From the NCBI RefSeq assembly GCF_943734655.1, contig NC_071355.1, positions 194,679,939 through 194,743,938 on the forward strand: a stretch of 64,000 nt of DNA, in the 5' to 3' direction. Source of the stretch: Sabethes cyaneus. Taxonomy: Eukaryota; Arthropoda; Insecta; Diptera; Culicidae. Positions 22,218 through 33,929 of this stretch are shown here, piece after piece (the stretch's first letter is position 1; every line of letters starts with the position of its first letter). Under the pieces are notes generated by a model that made no database searches, had not been told where the DNA came from, and saw only the letters and a program-made list of their open reading frames with translations. Both the position numbers and the translations under genes were made by a program.

Positions 22218-24085
22218 ACTAGCTGACCCGACAAACTTCGTATTGCCACAAATTAAACTGTGTTGTACATAAATCGTGAATCTCGGATGACCTATGTCAC
22301 AATCTCGAGTTTTTCAAGTTTCTGGGGAGTTCATGGGTGTTTTAATATACAAATTTTCCTCACAGTAAAGTAGAAAACAACTCTCCCCATTGCTTAGCCT
22401 GATAAAATAAAGCGGATAACATTTAAATATTCGCCATCATTACAAACCATTTCGCCGAATACCATTTTACGGAACACCAATTCTCGGTTGACCATAACGC
22501 GGAATATAAAGTTTCGCAGAATACCATTTCGCGAAAAACTTTACGCGGGATGTGCCATTTCACGGAAAATCTTTTCGTAGAAAGTACCATTCCGCAGGGG
22601 TGACCCAACTGAAGGAAAGGAATAGAGGTCAGTAGATCTAGGAAAATAAATAAACCTAAATAGAGGTGATCTCTACGGGGGGCTGCCCCACCTCAGTGGC
22701 CGGCGCTTCTGATGGCAGGTCGCCGGCAACACTCGCGGCCTGTGGCCGTCTCGCGCTGAATTATCTAATGTTACTGTTATAGTTTTCGGTGGTCTTGTTA
22801 TTGATTAATGTTTTATGAAAGAGTCTAAAATTTTTGGAGTTCGATTAGTTTTTGAGTTACGCAAAAAATTTTGTTTTATTAGTATGAGAGTCCTTATCTC
22901 CCTACCACAGGGGTGAGGGGTCTCAAACCATCATTAAAATATTCCTGTTTCCAAAACCCCCCACATGCCAAATTTTGTTCCATTTGCTTGATTACTTCTC
23001 GAGTTATGAAGAAATTTATATTTCATTTGTATGGGAGCCCCCCTCCTAAAAAGGTAAGGGGTCTCAATTCACCATAGAAAAAATGCATGCCTCCAAAAAC
23101 ACCCACATGCCAAATATAGTTCCATTTGATTAATTAGTTTTCGAGGAAATTTGTATTTCATTTCTATAGGAGCCCCCCCTCCTAAAGTTGGGAGGGGTCT
23201 CAATTCACCATAGAAAAAATTCTTGTCTCCAAAAACACCCTCATGTAAAATTTTGTTCCATTTGCTCAGTGGTTGGAGAATTCACGAAAAAGTGATCATT
23301 TGAATCCCTCATGAACATACACTATTCGCATGCCTCGCCGATAATGCACGCATCAGCTCTGAATTTTATCACGAACGGAACCTCAATGTGAACATCAGAA
23401 TTCGTTCAAAATTTGAATATTGAACATTGAGTGTGTTCGATTTAGCGGATATAGGATGCCCGGGGACGCCGGAAAGTATTCAAAATAATATTACCACGAA
23501 AAGGGAATAGTTTAAAGTAGTGTTAGTGTTAGTCTGCGGTTTTACAAGCAGCAGAAGCTTTAAGCGAAGCGTGAATATATGTGACTCATTGTTATAGGCG
23601 AATTGAACCGCTCGCGTCGATGTTTTCTCATGATAAAACACGTTTGCCGATGCTTGCGTATCTATTCATTTTGCCAGTTTTCCAACCTCTGCATTTGCTT
23701 GATTAGTTTTCGAGTTATGCAGAAATTTGTATTTCATTTGTATGGGAGCCCCCTCTCTTAGTGGGGGGAGGGGTCTATAACCATCAGAAGAACGTTCCCT
23801 GATCCCAAAAACCCCTATATGCAAATTTTCACGCCGATCGGTTCAGCAGTTTTCGATTCTATAAGGAACATTCGGGCAGACAGACAGAAATCCATTTTTA
23901 TAGGCATAGATTTGTATGGGAGCCCCCCCTCTTAGTGTGGGGAGGGGTCTTTTGCCATCGAGAGAACCTTCCCTGGTCCCAAAAACCACTACATGCAAAT
24001 TTTCACACCGATCGGTACAGTAGTTTTCGATTCTATAAGAAACATAGGGCAGACAGAAATCCATTTTTATAGGTATAGAAGATTG
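22218..24085. repeat. Complex interspersed repeat with internal tandem segments
   Basis: It starts with AGCTGACCCGACAAACTTCG, a form widespread in insect genomes. It then shows repeated modules of roughly 130-190 bp marked by 'tatgggagccccc', 'aggggtct' and 'ccaaaaacaccc' at 23,030, 23,160, 23,740 and 23,920. Near 22,437-22,600 a shorter module (ccatttcgcc.gaa.taccattt) is repeated. The last modules contain cagacagacagaaatcc followed by a T-rich end. The class is uncertain. The stretch 23,270-23,690 looks like a separate insertion. Confidence 0.6.
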
Positions 24086-24338
24086 AAATCAATTCTTCAA
24101 GAAGTTACATTATGTTTTCACAATTCTTTCGTACATAAATTTTATTGCATTTTGATGATGTCCCAAGTTATTTTGAAATAAATGAATAAATAAAATTTAT
24201 TAAATTCATAATATTGATATTCACAATATTCATGTTGAAGAACAATCTAAGCAATCGCTTAATTTTCTTATACCTGGTGACATGTTGAGTTACAGAATAT
24301 TTGAAAACTAAAAACATATACAAGATAACTCTCAATAC

Positions 24339-24868
24339 ATGTTTTATCCGCTTAAATACAAATGGACAAAAGCTTACTTGCTCCGGCCGGTGGACAACAT
24401 AATTTCTCATCCGGACGCTTTAAGGAAGAAGCCTTTTCGACCATCTTTTGAATCGGTAGTTAAACCATACATTAAAACATTTCGTTCGTCTAAGTAAAAT
24501 AACCGTTTTATCAGCATGGAACTCCGCACATTGCTAATTTGATCCAATACGACTACTTCCGTATTTGGAAGGCAGAACATTCCAAATTTCAGGCATGTAA
24601 GAATGCCTTGCAAAGAAAAATTCCGAAAAAGAAATTTTCCCCGTACCGAAAGCATCCCATAAGAGGAACCTATTGTGGCGCTGGATGCAAGAAAATGGAA
24701 CCGCAGCCCCTGGGACAGTGTCGTTTTATTATGAAGAAATTTCGTAACATTCCAGCCAAAGTGGACCATCGCGGAATTGACGTGAAGCAAAGACGTCAAC
24801 AGGAACTACTCGGGGCTGTTCCAAACAATGGCACATGCTGCTTGGAAACTGCTCCCACATGCTGCTGA
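24339..24868 (+). CDS. Uncharacterised small basic protein gene, frame interrupted
   Basis: An ATG at 24,339 opens a 52-codon frame ending at 24,497 and containing HPDALRKKPFRPSFESVV. A second frame, open from about 24,502 to the stop at 24,868, contains CGAGCKKMEPQPLGQC and KKFRNIPAKVDHRGID and ends in a cysteine-rich tail. Both parts are rich in Lys, Arg, Pro and aromatics in the same style, so they may be one gene broken by a frameshift or joined by an intron that I could not place. An AATAAA follows at about 24,891, only 23 bp past the stop. I do not recognise the family. A minus-strand frame also covers the region, so coding on this strand is not certain. Confidence 0.35.
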
Positions 24869-25234
24869 AAATTATCATATATTTTGTTCAATAAAATAGA
24901 TGCAATTGCAAATAAAAGATTTTTATAGGGACATATCCGAATGTATGTTGTCAATTCAGTGCTGATAGGTACGAAGGCCTATCGTCCCACCGCACCGTTA
25001 GGACATGCGCGGTCAATACGAAACAGTTATACTACAAATGTATGAACCGCTGCTGTCACTCTGCTGACGCACTGTCAGAACTGTTCGGAAACAGTAAATA
25101 GCTATCTAAATTACGTTCGCTATTCGATTATTTAAAAATTAAAAATTAGCTTAGTGTAAGCTCACTTCTGTTTTTAGTATTACTGTTCGGCTCAAAGTGT
25201 GCCGAAATAGCCTAAGTAGCGCAACCAATGACCA

Positions 25235-26682
25235 ATGGCCAAGATACGAAATGTGTTCAAGTAATCCGTGTTTACAGCACCTAATTCAAAGCATTAATAT
25301 GTTATACGTATTATAGAAAGCACCTTATCCCGAATCTGGAGAGTAAATGCCGGCTCTGCCTCTCGGACAAGACGAGTGTTCAATCTATCTTCCAGGGCAA
25401 CACTAAAGAAACGACGGATACGCTTGTGGACAAAATCTTTGAGTGCACCGCAATCATGGTACGTAACTTCTCGATAGCGTTCACAATTTATGCTAATGTG
25501 ACCTCATTCGACACTGAGCGCGTATGCATTTTCCTCAGCTATCCAAGGATTTTGACTACCCTTCACCGATTTGTGAAGACTGCGCGCTGAAGTTGGACGA
25601 GTTTTTGCTGTTTAGAGCTAAATGCCTGCGAAGCAACGAAATTTACCGGTTCAATAAATTACATAAATCCCGGCTTGTGAGTGGAAGCACACGGTTGCAG
25701 TCGAGCGGAAAGGACGAGGATGAGAGAAAGGAACTACCTCCGCCCGAATGTACCGAGGATGGTCATAGGGAAGAACCGGCGGAAAGGGACGCGTTCGGAA
25801 CGAGTAGCAGCAGCGAAGGAGCCAATGTCACAGTAATAAATAATGAACTGCCAGATGCAAGTTGTGTTCCTGATGAAATTGTAGAAACTCGCAAATCAAC
25901 TGTATGTAACGGAAAAGCGTACGAATCACACGAAAGCGTTGAAACTAAACCTATGGATCTTCCGATTTTGGATGAGGCAGAAGGTATGAAGCACACGGTA
26001 TGTTAAAAGGTAGTTATTTGCCAAAAATGAACATTTCACCGTAGTCACAGCGATTAGTGAACCAGTTTTGACCAAGGACTCTAGCAAGATTGAAGAAGTA
26101 ATCATTGACGGAATTTCTTTCCCTTTGGGATCAATCAAGGAACTGGAACGCTTAGAGCGCCGCATTCAATCGCAACCGGAAACAAGAGAAAAATTTGTAT
26201 CTATTTTAATTTCGGTTTAGTTTTCGTTCATTGAATCAATATTCAATTTGCTGTTTCAGATTTCATTCCTACGAACACTGAAAACGCATGATACCTCATT
26301 GAGCGAAACATATCAGTGTCTGTTCACGGATGCGCTAATGATACATTACAATTACGATGGCATTTCACCGAAATACAACAAGCGACCGCTCAAGAATCTT
26401 TCCATCTTCACCGAGTGCATGCCAGGTTAGTCCGTGGTCTAAATTGGGTGTCTCAATAAAATGATCTCGAAATAAAATCTTTTCTTTTCAGTGGCTTGGA
26501 AGGACCACATGGATGCGAATATGGTACGAGAAGCAATTATTGAGGCTGTGAAAAAATCTCATAATCGGTACAATCAATGTAGTCACCGTAAAGTAAGTAG
26601 TAATTTAATTGGTAAGTAAATATGAATTCATTCCAATTATTCTGTTTCATTATCTCAGCGCGCCAGGCAAGTATACCTGTGA
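25235..26682 (+). CDS. ZAD protein with DUF4806-like C-terminal domain, seven exons
   Basis: Exons: 25,235-25,260; 25,317-25,458; 25,539-25,983; 26,045-26,196; 26,260-26,425; 26,492-26,592; 26,659-26,682. Every junction is GT/AG with compatible phase, giving 351 residues. Exon 2 carries CRLC and exon 3 CEDC, the two zinc-binding pairs of a ZAD domain (about residues 19-95). A long acidic, Ser/Glu-rich linker follows. Exons 4-6 read IDGISFPLGSIKELERLERR, then SFLRTLKTHD, CLFTDALMIHYNYDG and KNLSIFTECMP, the layout of the DUF4806 domain common in arthropod proteins. No C2H2 finger is present. The start was chosen because the small first exon restores the frame and no in-frame ATG exists in exon 2. 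A nuclear role is inferred from the ZAD. The last exon is the least certain, since read-through at 26,593 would end 10 codons later. Confidence 0.75.
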
Positions 26683-26689
26683 AGAAGTC

Positions 26690-27395
26690 CATTCCATGTC
26701 ATTCAAGTAACCTCATACTGATCTTTACAGCTACGAGTGGTTATAGCTGATTATTCCGCATTGAATTAATCAGTAAATAAGTAGTAGATAAATTGCCAGA
26801 AGCAATCAATAGCGTTATCTAATTTGTACTTTTACCCGTAATAGTGCGATAGTATTATGTCCAACGACATTCCACCAAAAAACTGATGGTACTTTTAAAC
26901 TTCTTTCGCTTCGAAAAAAAACTACGATAATACAACAATGTGAAGGAACAAATTGTAATTGAAATGATAGCAAACCTACTTTAACGAACACGCGAGGAAC
27001 CAACTACTGTTACATTCATTCCAACGAAAATAAAAACAACGTAACGCGAACTAGAGCAAATAAACGCGAAGTGTATAGATAAATTTTAGCATAAATAGAA
27101 ACACGTTACAAATTTTGTTAACAAATTTTAAAATGTTATGAACGATTTATTTCATAAACTTGGCATGTAAGCAACAGATAGTATCTATCAAATTCGACTA
27201 TTACAAATCGAATATTTTTTTCCTAGAATAGCAATTAGATGCTCAAAGAGAATGCAAACGGTAGTAGCAGAGAACTGTGGTTGAGCTGTTGCACAGCATT
27301 AGGAATTGTAACGCTTGTTTCAATGAGAAATGGAAATAAAATACAGTTACATAAAAACTGGCATTGCCTTGCGAGAGAAAATCCTAACATTCATG
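26690..27395. other. 3' region of the ZAD/DUF4806 gene; no further gene
   Basis: AT-rich, with AATAAA sequences near 27,029 and 27,334 that could serve polyadenylation. No other feature is recognised. Confidence 0.4.
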
Positions 27396-27399
27396 TATT

Positions 27400-27990
27400 T
27401 TGACTTGACTTGGTGTTAATACATAAAATTTGAAAAACTGATTTTTGGCCTTCAGATATCACAATAACGTAATCGAATGTGTTAGACACGATGATGACAC
27501 GTTGATGACTTTGGTCACGAATACTGCCTAGTGAGTTTTTCGTCGATAATCTAGCGAGTCTAGATCAAGTATCCGGCAGCGATCAGAATATGGTTGGAGG
27601 CTCCCGGGATGACGCAGAGCAAGCCGAATGAATTTTCTTTGCAATCATTTGATGCGCAGGTCCCATGTTAACTGCTGCGGACACCGTACAATGCTACATT
27701 TTTTCAAGTAGTGGCCGAACCAGAGCAATATAAGGATTTGAGGCAATGCGGATTATAAAAATTACGTCCAATTTTAGAAATGAATCCGAGTTGACACATT
27801 GCTCTCGAGATTATCGACTCGCGATGTAGGTCAAATGCTAGTTTGGTATCGAGTAGATGGTCTGCTCTACGCAGCTCAGAACCATCGATATGGTAGTTTA
27901 AAAGAATCGGGCTCTTCATGCGGTAAAACCTGATAACCTCATGTTTTGCCGCACTTAACGTTAACCAGTTTCGTTTTTTTCCTGTGTGGA
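27400..27990 (-). mobile_element. Jockey-clade LINE reverse-transcriptase fragment
   Basis: The minus-strand frame from 27,919 reads YHIDGSELRRADHLLDTKLA, then FDLHRESIISRAMCQLGFIS and NPHCLKSLYCS. This is the region just after the reverse-transcriptase palm in jockey-like elements. Downstream frames continue brokenly to about 27,400. The expected residues between DHL and LDTKL are deleted. Inactive fragment. Confidence 0.75.
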
Positions 27991-28139
27991 CTTATCACTG
28001 CGACCAGTATAGTTGATCTATTATGATATCGCCCGGGTGTTTGCTGTATGACCTGCACTGCATTTCTTTTTGCTATAATCACCATTGAATGAGCGATATG
28101 CTTATTAAATTTTATGCGTGTTCGTGTGTATTGGGGCTT

Positions 28140-28460
28140 ACCCTTCCTTCAAAGCTTGATCTACCTTACCCACTTATTCCTCGCTGCCAGTACTATCCCA
28201 TATTATAGCCGTCCCTGGCGAGGACTCATTCGTTCCTCTGACCAGTACACTTAAATATAAAAGGGACTTTTGCACTGTCAAGAGGCTTCAGTGGGTAAAT
28301 ATAGAATTCAGCATGAAGGAAGGGTAAATGAGGGGCCTGAGAATAAACTCATGCTAAAGTCACTTGACATCGAATGGCTTGATTCTACTAAGATTCGAAC
28401 CCACGACCACTCACTTGTCAAAGCAGACTCGGTAACCTTGCGGCAACGGAACCCCTCTGG
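28140..28460 (-). mobile_element. tRNA-derived SINE
   Basis: On the minus strand the element starts near 28,460 with a tRNA-like head. The B box GGTTCGAATCT lies about 55 bases in (complement of 'agattcgaaccc' at 28,391-28,402). It is followed by a 250-bp body ending near 28,140. It sits between two LINE fragments, and the tRNA head is not a functional tRNA gene. Confidence 0.6.
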
Positions 28461-28479
28461 TACATCCGGTACATCATAT

Positions 28480-29440
28480 CACGTAATTTGCAACTGTCCT
28501 GCAGTAGCACAATTGCGCCATAGGATCCTTGGATCCTACGTCTTAAATGAATCGGATTTTAGGAAACTAAAATCAGGTTCGGGTCCGAAAACCGGCTTTT
28601 CTGCTCCAGATCTTGCTAGTTCATCAGCCATTCATTCATTTCCGGTTATACCACAATGGCCAGGGACCCAAACCAGGTGAACGGCATTTAGAATGCTTAG
28701 TGCTTCTAATTGAGTATGGCAGGCGATGACTGTTTGAGATTTAGAATTTGCCGCACAAAGGGCTTTTATAGCGGCTTGACTATCAGAACAGAAATAGACA
28801 ATCTTGCCTATCAGTTCTTTCTGAAGTGCAAACTGAGCTTCGCACATAATTGCAAAGATTTCAGCTTGAAAAACGGTGCAGTAACTACCCAACGAATAGG
28901 ATTCCTCCAATTCCAGCTCATGGCAGTAAACCCCAGCACCCGCGCGACCTTCGTACAAGGAACCATCGGTATAACAGACCACATAGTCGGAAATTTTCCT
29001 TTCCATGTAACCTGATATCCACTACTTTCTAAGAAGAAAGTCACTTGTTACTTGAGTAAGTCCTATACGGGAAAGTACGCATGAGCGTTACATTGCTAGG
29101 AGCAAGGGTAAACTTGTCCTCAGTAACATACAATTTGCGACCACAATCGAGTATGACCAGTGGAACCGTCCACAGACTGCCAAAGGCCAATCGCGTGTAG
29201 TCGATAAGCACATATTAGTGCCTCTTGCTTCAGGTGGAAGTATAGAGGTTTAATATTGAAAATAGCTTCTAGGGCGGCAGTAGGAGTTGTAGTAAATGCA
29301 CCAGACATTGCCATTAAACACATCCTTTGAAGATGGTTTAGCTTTGTCTAGACAGTCACAAGGCTGGTAAACGGCTGAATAATGCGTACCGTCGGTGCCT
29401 TGTGCACGTGTTGGCATAAAATAGACCCTACAGTGGTTCA
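28480..29440 (-). mobile_element. LINE fragment with RNase H domain
   Basis: The minus-strand frame from 29,006 reads YTDGSLYEGRAGAGVY, QAEIFAIMCEA, CSDSQAAIKAL and HLVWVPGHCGITGNE. These are the four catalytic blocks (D, E, D, D/H) of an RNase H domain, as found at the 3' end of I/R1/Loa-type LINEs. Upstream on the same strand (29,440-29,110), broken frames such as MSGAFTTTPTAALEAIFNI belong to the preceding reverse-transcriptase tail. A stop after GITGNE and further frameshifts show the copy is dead. Confidence 0.8.
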
Positions 29441-29599
29441 TAGCCTCTTATTCAGCAACTCCTATTCCTACCTCCTCGTGATACCAGCCGGGATACGAGC
29501 AACTTTGGTGGAGATCGGGTAACGAACCCTGGTGGAAGCCAAGGTCGTATGCTGACAGGAAAGGAGGGCTCTTTTGAGCTTCGTTGGCCCTCCGGCGAA

Positions 29600-32335
29600 A
29601 CAGAGGGTTGGTGTAGCAGGCTTTGCAAGCCGTCACCACGAAAAATACTAAAGCACGGAACGAAGAACAAATAAATTCTTACTGGAACAATCGGAATAGA
29701 CCCACGCGACGAAAAAGGACTATGCATTGGAAACTCGGGAGGTCGAACTGCCGATCTCTCACGGTACGTACGTTTAGAGATGGGCATACCATCTACCAGA
29801 GCTGCGGCAACACACACGAGCTGGGTACAGCTTTCATAGTGATGGGCGAGATGCGGAAACGGATGATTGGGTGGTGGCCAATCAATCCTCGAATGTGCAG
29901 GTTGAGAATCAAGGGCCGATTCATCAATATAAGCATCATCAACGTGCACAGCCCTCACCCCAGAAGTACCGATGATGACAAGGATGAGTTCTACGCGCAG
30001 TTGGAGAGTGAATACGACCGCTGCCCAAAACATGATATCAAGATCGTCATCGGGGATTTCAATGCTCAGGTCGACCAGGAGGAGGAATACAAACCGGTGA
30101 TTGGAAGGTTCAGCGCACACCAGCGGAGTAATGAAATGGGCCTAAGACTTATCGACTTTGCCGCCTCCAAGAATATGGCCGTACGTAGTACCTTTTTCCA
30201 GCACAGAATCCATCATAAGTACACCTGGAGGTCACCAAATCAAACAGAATCACAGATCGACCACGTTTTGATCGACAGTCGGCACTTCTCAGACATTATC
30301 GACATCAGATCCTATCGAAGCGCTAACGTTGACTCGGACCACTACCTAGTGATGGTTAAGATGCGCCCAAGACTCTCCATTGTGAACAACCGACGCCAGC
30401 CTCGATTAGATCTCGCGCGGCTGAAGCAGCCAGACGTCGCCGCAATTACGCGCATTCACTCGAAGCTGCACTGCCGGAAGAGGACGAGCTGGACGAAGCC
30501 CCTCTCGAGGACTGTTGGAACACTATCAAAACAGCCATCAGCAGTGTAGCAGAGAGCTCCATCGGGCATGTGCCCCGGAATCAGCGGAACGATTGGTTTG
30601 ACGATGAATGTAGGAGGGTGCTGGATGAGGAGAACGCTGCGCGGGTGGCCAAGATGCGCAGTGCCACACGACAGAACGTGAAAAGACACAAACAGATGCA
30701 GCGAAACCAAATCTTTCGGGAGAAAAAAGCACTACCTGGAAGAACAGGAATATGCAGAGTTGGAGCAGCTGCATCGTTCTCAGGAAACGCGAAAGTTCTA
30801 CCAGAAACTGAACGGATTCCGCAAAGGCTTTGTGCCGCGAGCCGAAATGTGTCGGATAAGACTGGCAGTATTCTGACGGACGATCGTGAGGTGACCGATA
30901 GGTGGAAGCAGCACTTCGACGAACACCTGAATGGCGCCCAGGCGGAGAGCCATGGCGGCGGGGGAAAGCGATTTCGACGGTGCAACAAACGGGGAAGAGG
31001 TGCCAGCCCCAACGATAGGCGAAGTTAAGGAGGCCATCATGCAGCTAAAGAACAACAAGTCAGCTGGAAAAGATGGCATCGGAGCGGAGCTTATTAAAAT
31101 GGGACCAGAAAAGCTGGCCGTTTGTCTGCACCAACTAATTGTTAGAATTTGGGATACGGAACAGCTATCGGAGGAGTGGAAAGATGGGGTTATCTGCCCG
31201 ATCTGTAAAAAGGGCGACAAGTTGGACTGTGAGAACTATCGAGCGATCACCGTTCTCAATGCCGCCTATAAAGTGCTCTCCCAAATCATTTTCCGCCGTC
31301 TATCGCCAGTTGCGAATAGATTTGTGGGAATTTATCAAGCCGGTTTCGTCGAAGGTCATCAAACTGATTAAATCTACGATGGATGGTACACAGTGCTGTG
31401 TTCGGATTTCGGGTGGATTGTCAAGTTCATTCGAATCACACAGAGGGCTTCGTCAAGGTGATGGTTTTCATGCCTGCTGTTCAACATAGCGCTACAAGCT
31501 GTTATTAACCGAGCGGATATCAACACGCGGGGCACGATATTCAACAAATCTAGTCAATTCGTCTGCTTTGCCGATGACATGGATATTATCGGCAGAACAT
31601 CTGTGGCGGTGGCTGAACAGTACACCAGACTAAAGCGCGAAGCAGAAAAGATTGGGTTAAAGGTAAATACGTCTAAAACAAAGTACATGCTGGCCAGCGG
31701 AACCGAGGCCGAACGACACCGCTTGGGCAGTAGTATATTGATCGACGGCGATGAGTTTGAGGTAGTCGATGAATTTGTCTACCTTGGCTCACTGGTAACG
31801 GCGGACAATGATACCAGCCGTGAGATTCGGAGGCGTATTATCAGCGGAAGTCGTGCTTACTATGGGCTCCACAAGCAATTGCGGTCGAGCAGACTAAGTC
31901 CCCGTACAAAGTGCACCCTGTACAAGACGCTTATTAGACCGGTTGTTCTCTACGGGCATGAAACATGGACAATGCTCGAGGAGGACCTGCGAGTGCTCGG
32001 AGTCTTCGAAAGACGAGTGGTAAGAACGATCTTCGGCGGCGTACAGGAGAACGGAGTATGGAGGCGGAGGATGAACCATGAACTCGCACAGCTCTATGAC
32101 GAACCCAGTATCCAGAAGGTAGCTAAAGCTGGACGGATACGATGGGCAGGGCATGTTGCAAGAATGCCGGACAACTACCCTGCAAAGATGGTGTTCGCCT
32201 CAAATCCGGTAGGAACAAGACGACCAGGAGCGCAGCGAGCAAGATGGTTAGACCAGGTGGAGCGAGATCCAACAGGTTGTTGGAACGAGGAGATTCTGTC
32301 ACTTTTACTAACGAAAAGTGGTTACGTTTTGAAGT
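29600..32335 (+). mobile_element. RTE-clade retrotransposon, nearly full length but internally deleted
   Basis: The first frame (29,623-30,549) is the endonuclease. It has VHSPHPRSTDDDKDEFY, GDFNAQV at about 30,055, then SQIDHVLID and SDHYLVM, the motifs of the apurinic-type nuclease (annotated in databases as craniofacial development protein 2-like). A linker frame follows (30,570-31,028). The reverse transcriptase starts at 31,020 with KNNKSAGKDGIGAELIK and reads to YQAGFVEGHQTD. It then jumps to LIKSTMDGTQCCVRISG at 31,365, so motif A (F.DFKAAYD) is deleted. FADDMDIIG lies at 31,569-31,595. The C-terminal frame (31,579-32,337) has RWAGHVARMPDN and RARWLDQVERDP. Frame breaks at 30,549, 31,028 and 31,371 confirm inactivity. 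It was once able to encode the enzymes for target-primed reverse transcription. Confidence 0.9.
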
Positions 32336-32339
32336 GAGG

Positions 32340-33045
32340 AATTAGTCTTTAAATTTGTCTTTATGAGTCACTGTACTGGATTAGGGAAATTGTTAAATGA
32401 AAAAGATATATCAAATATAAATTTCTAACTCCGGTTTTAAATATTTAGTGAAAAGGAAATAGATAATGGAATTTGAAATCATAAATTGAGTTGCCACCCT
32501 GATTAACCAAGCACGTTTAAGTACATTGTTACTTCCAACTTGTTACTTGTCGTTTCCATTTCCAAAAAACAGTGACCATGTCTTCCTGTCCCAGGTCATG
32601 AGCTATATTCTCTCCTGTCAAGGTAAACGAATTTGATGTCCGGAACAGAGTTGGGAAAAAATCGTTTCTAGCGATCAAGAATATAGGAGCTATCAGATTC
32701 AGATTCATTGACATCACTAGTAGGTAGTAAGCGACAAAAATACTCTGTATAGATTATGACAAACCTCATATCAGATCAAGTTCATTGCTTGATTACGATG
32801 AGATGAATACATGATGAAATAAGAAATAGCAGATAACAAAATCTTGTTAGAGATCCACAGTTTGTCATGAACTGTACAGATCATGATTTCTGCGTGTGGC
32901 GATAACTCAGATCTGATCAAAATCACTGATTTTCTATCCCTGGTCCTGAAAGCAAAACGTATCCGTAAAATGTGCTACTATCCCTTACGTCCAACAATTT
33001 GCATCATATTCAAATTTAAGCAAAATTGAAATCTCGTGAGAAAAC
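32340..33045. other. No gene recognised
   Basis: AT-rich sequence without recognisable features. Confidence 0.4.
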
Positions 33046-33049
33046 TTAG

Positions 33050-33610
33050 ATGGCGCACCATGTAGTCATCGACTTGAAAGCTGCATATGAATGTGTTAGC
33101 CGACAAGAACTATGGAAAGCTATAAACGAAAACAGTTCCTCTGTTTTATCGCATCGTGTTAAAATCTAGGTGAGAGCCATGACTAAAATATACATATATT
33201 TAAGTCGTGGTAGAGAGCGTTGGTCATAGAAAAAATGCTGAAATTATTGCTAGTAATTCGATTCGATTTCGTTCGTTTACGTTGTACAGCAGGCCTTGTT
33301 TTACCAATGCTATAAATTTAATTTAATTAGTCAACCACCACGCAAGATAGACTGTTCTAGTCATTCCGAACTACCAGTCCATTACCTAGGTTACGGCTAC
33401 AACTAGTTACATGTGGCAACGAGATGAGTCGCGAATGAAAGATTGCAAATAGGGCCTTCTATGGATTATGTGGTCAGTTGAGGACGCTCGAATAGCGCGT
33501 GTTATTAGCAATTGGAGGATGGCACCTCAAGATCGAGAAACGTAGAAGAATTGGGACATCTTTTGCGAAGCTAGAAGGAGTGCCTTTAGGCGCCAAATTA
33601 CGTTGCGTCT
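33050..33610 (+). mobile_element. RTE fragments, strongly decayed
   Basis: VVIDLKAAYECVSRQELWKA at about 33,065-33,125 corresponds to reverse-transcriptase motif A. IANRAFYGLCGQLRTLE near 33,445-33,490 corresponds to the (S)RAYYGLHKQLRS stretch of the RTE at 31,850. Stops and deletions separate them. Confidence 0.65.
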
Positions 33611-33618
33611 TTTATCCC

Positions 33619-33927
33619 CAGGTAACCAGTAAGCATTTCCGATGCAATTTAAATGCAAGCGAATAAGCATTTAAGTTGCCCTAAATGCTACTTAAATGCT
33701 ATTTTGGCAAAATATGCGGCTACTTTACTGCTAGCCCTCTTATAGTGCTGACAATGCTTATTTGCAGCTAGTTACCGACAAGAAGAATTTAAATAGAATT
33801 GTGGATGCATATTTACAACAGTTATGCAGTCAAAAGGCTGATAAACAGCAACCTGCAGTATAAAACGCCAGGGATGCTAATAAACGATTGATTTACTGCT
33901 TATACTAATGCTTATTGGTTACCGGGG
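33619..33927. mobile_element. MITE with GGTAACCA(A/G)TAAGCATT inverted ends
   Basis: The left end CCAGGTAACCAGTAAGCATT is mirrored by AATGCTTATTGGTTACCGG at the right. Subterminal copies of 'aagcattt' and 'aatgct' fill the interior. No coding capacity. Confidence 0.75.
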
Positions 33928-33929
33928 TC

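Noticed and set aside
22423..22608. Minus-strand frame rich in Trp/Phe/Lys
   Set aside because: Created by a short tandem module of the interspersed repeat (ccatttcgcc type).
24407..24799. 130-codon minus-strand frame opposite the small basic protein
   Set aside because: Hydrophobic, no domain, and the plus strand has a polyadenylation signal after the stop; kept as a doubt in the gene entry.
28380..28460. tRNA gene on the minus strand
   Set aside because: A good B box is present, but the A box and stems are poor and a SINE body follows.
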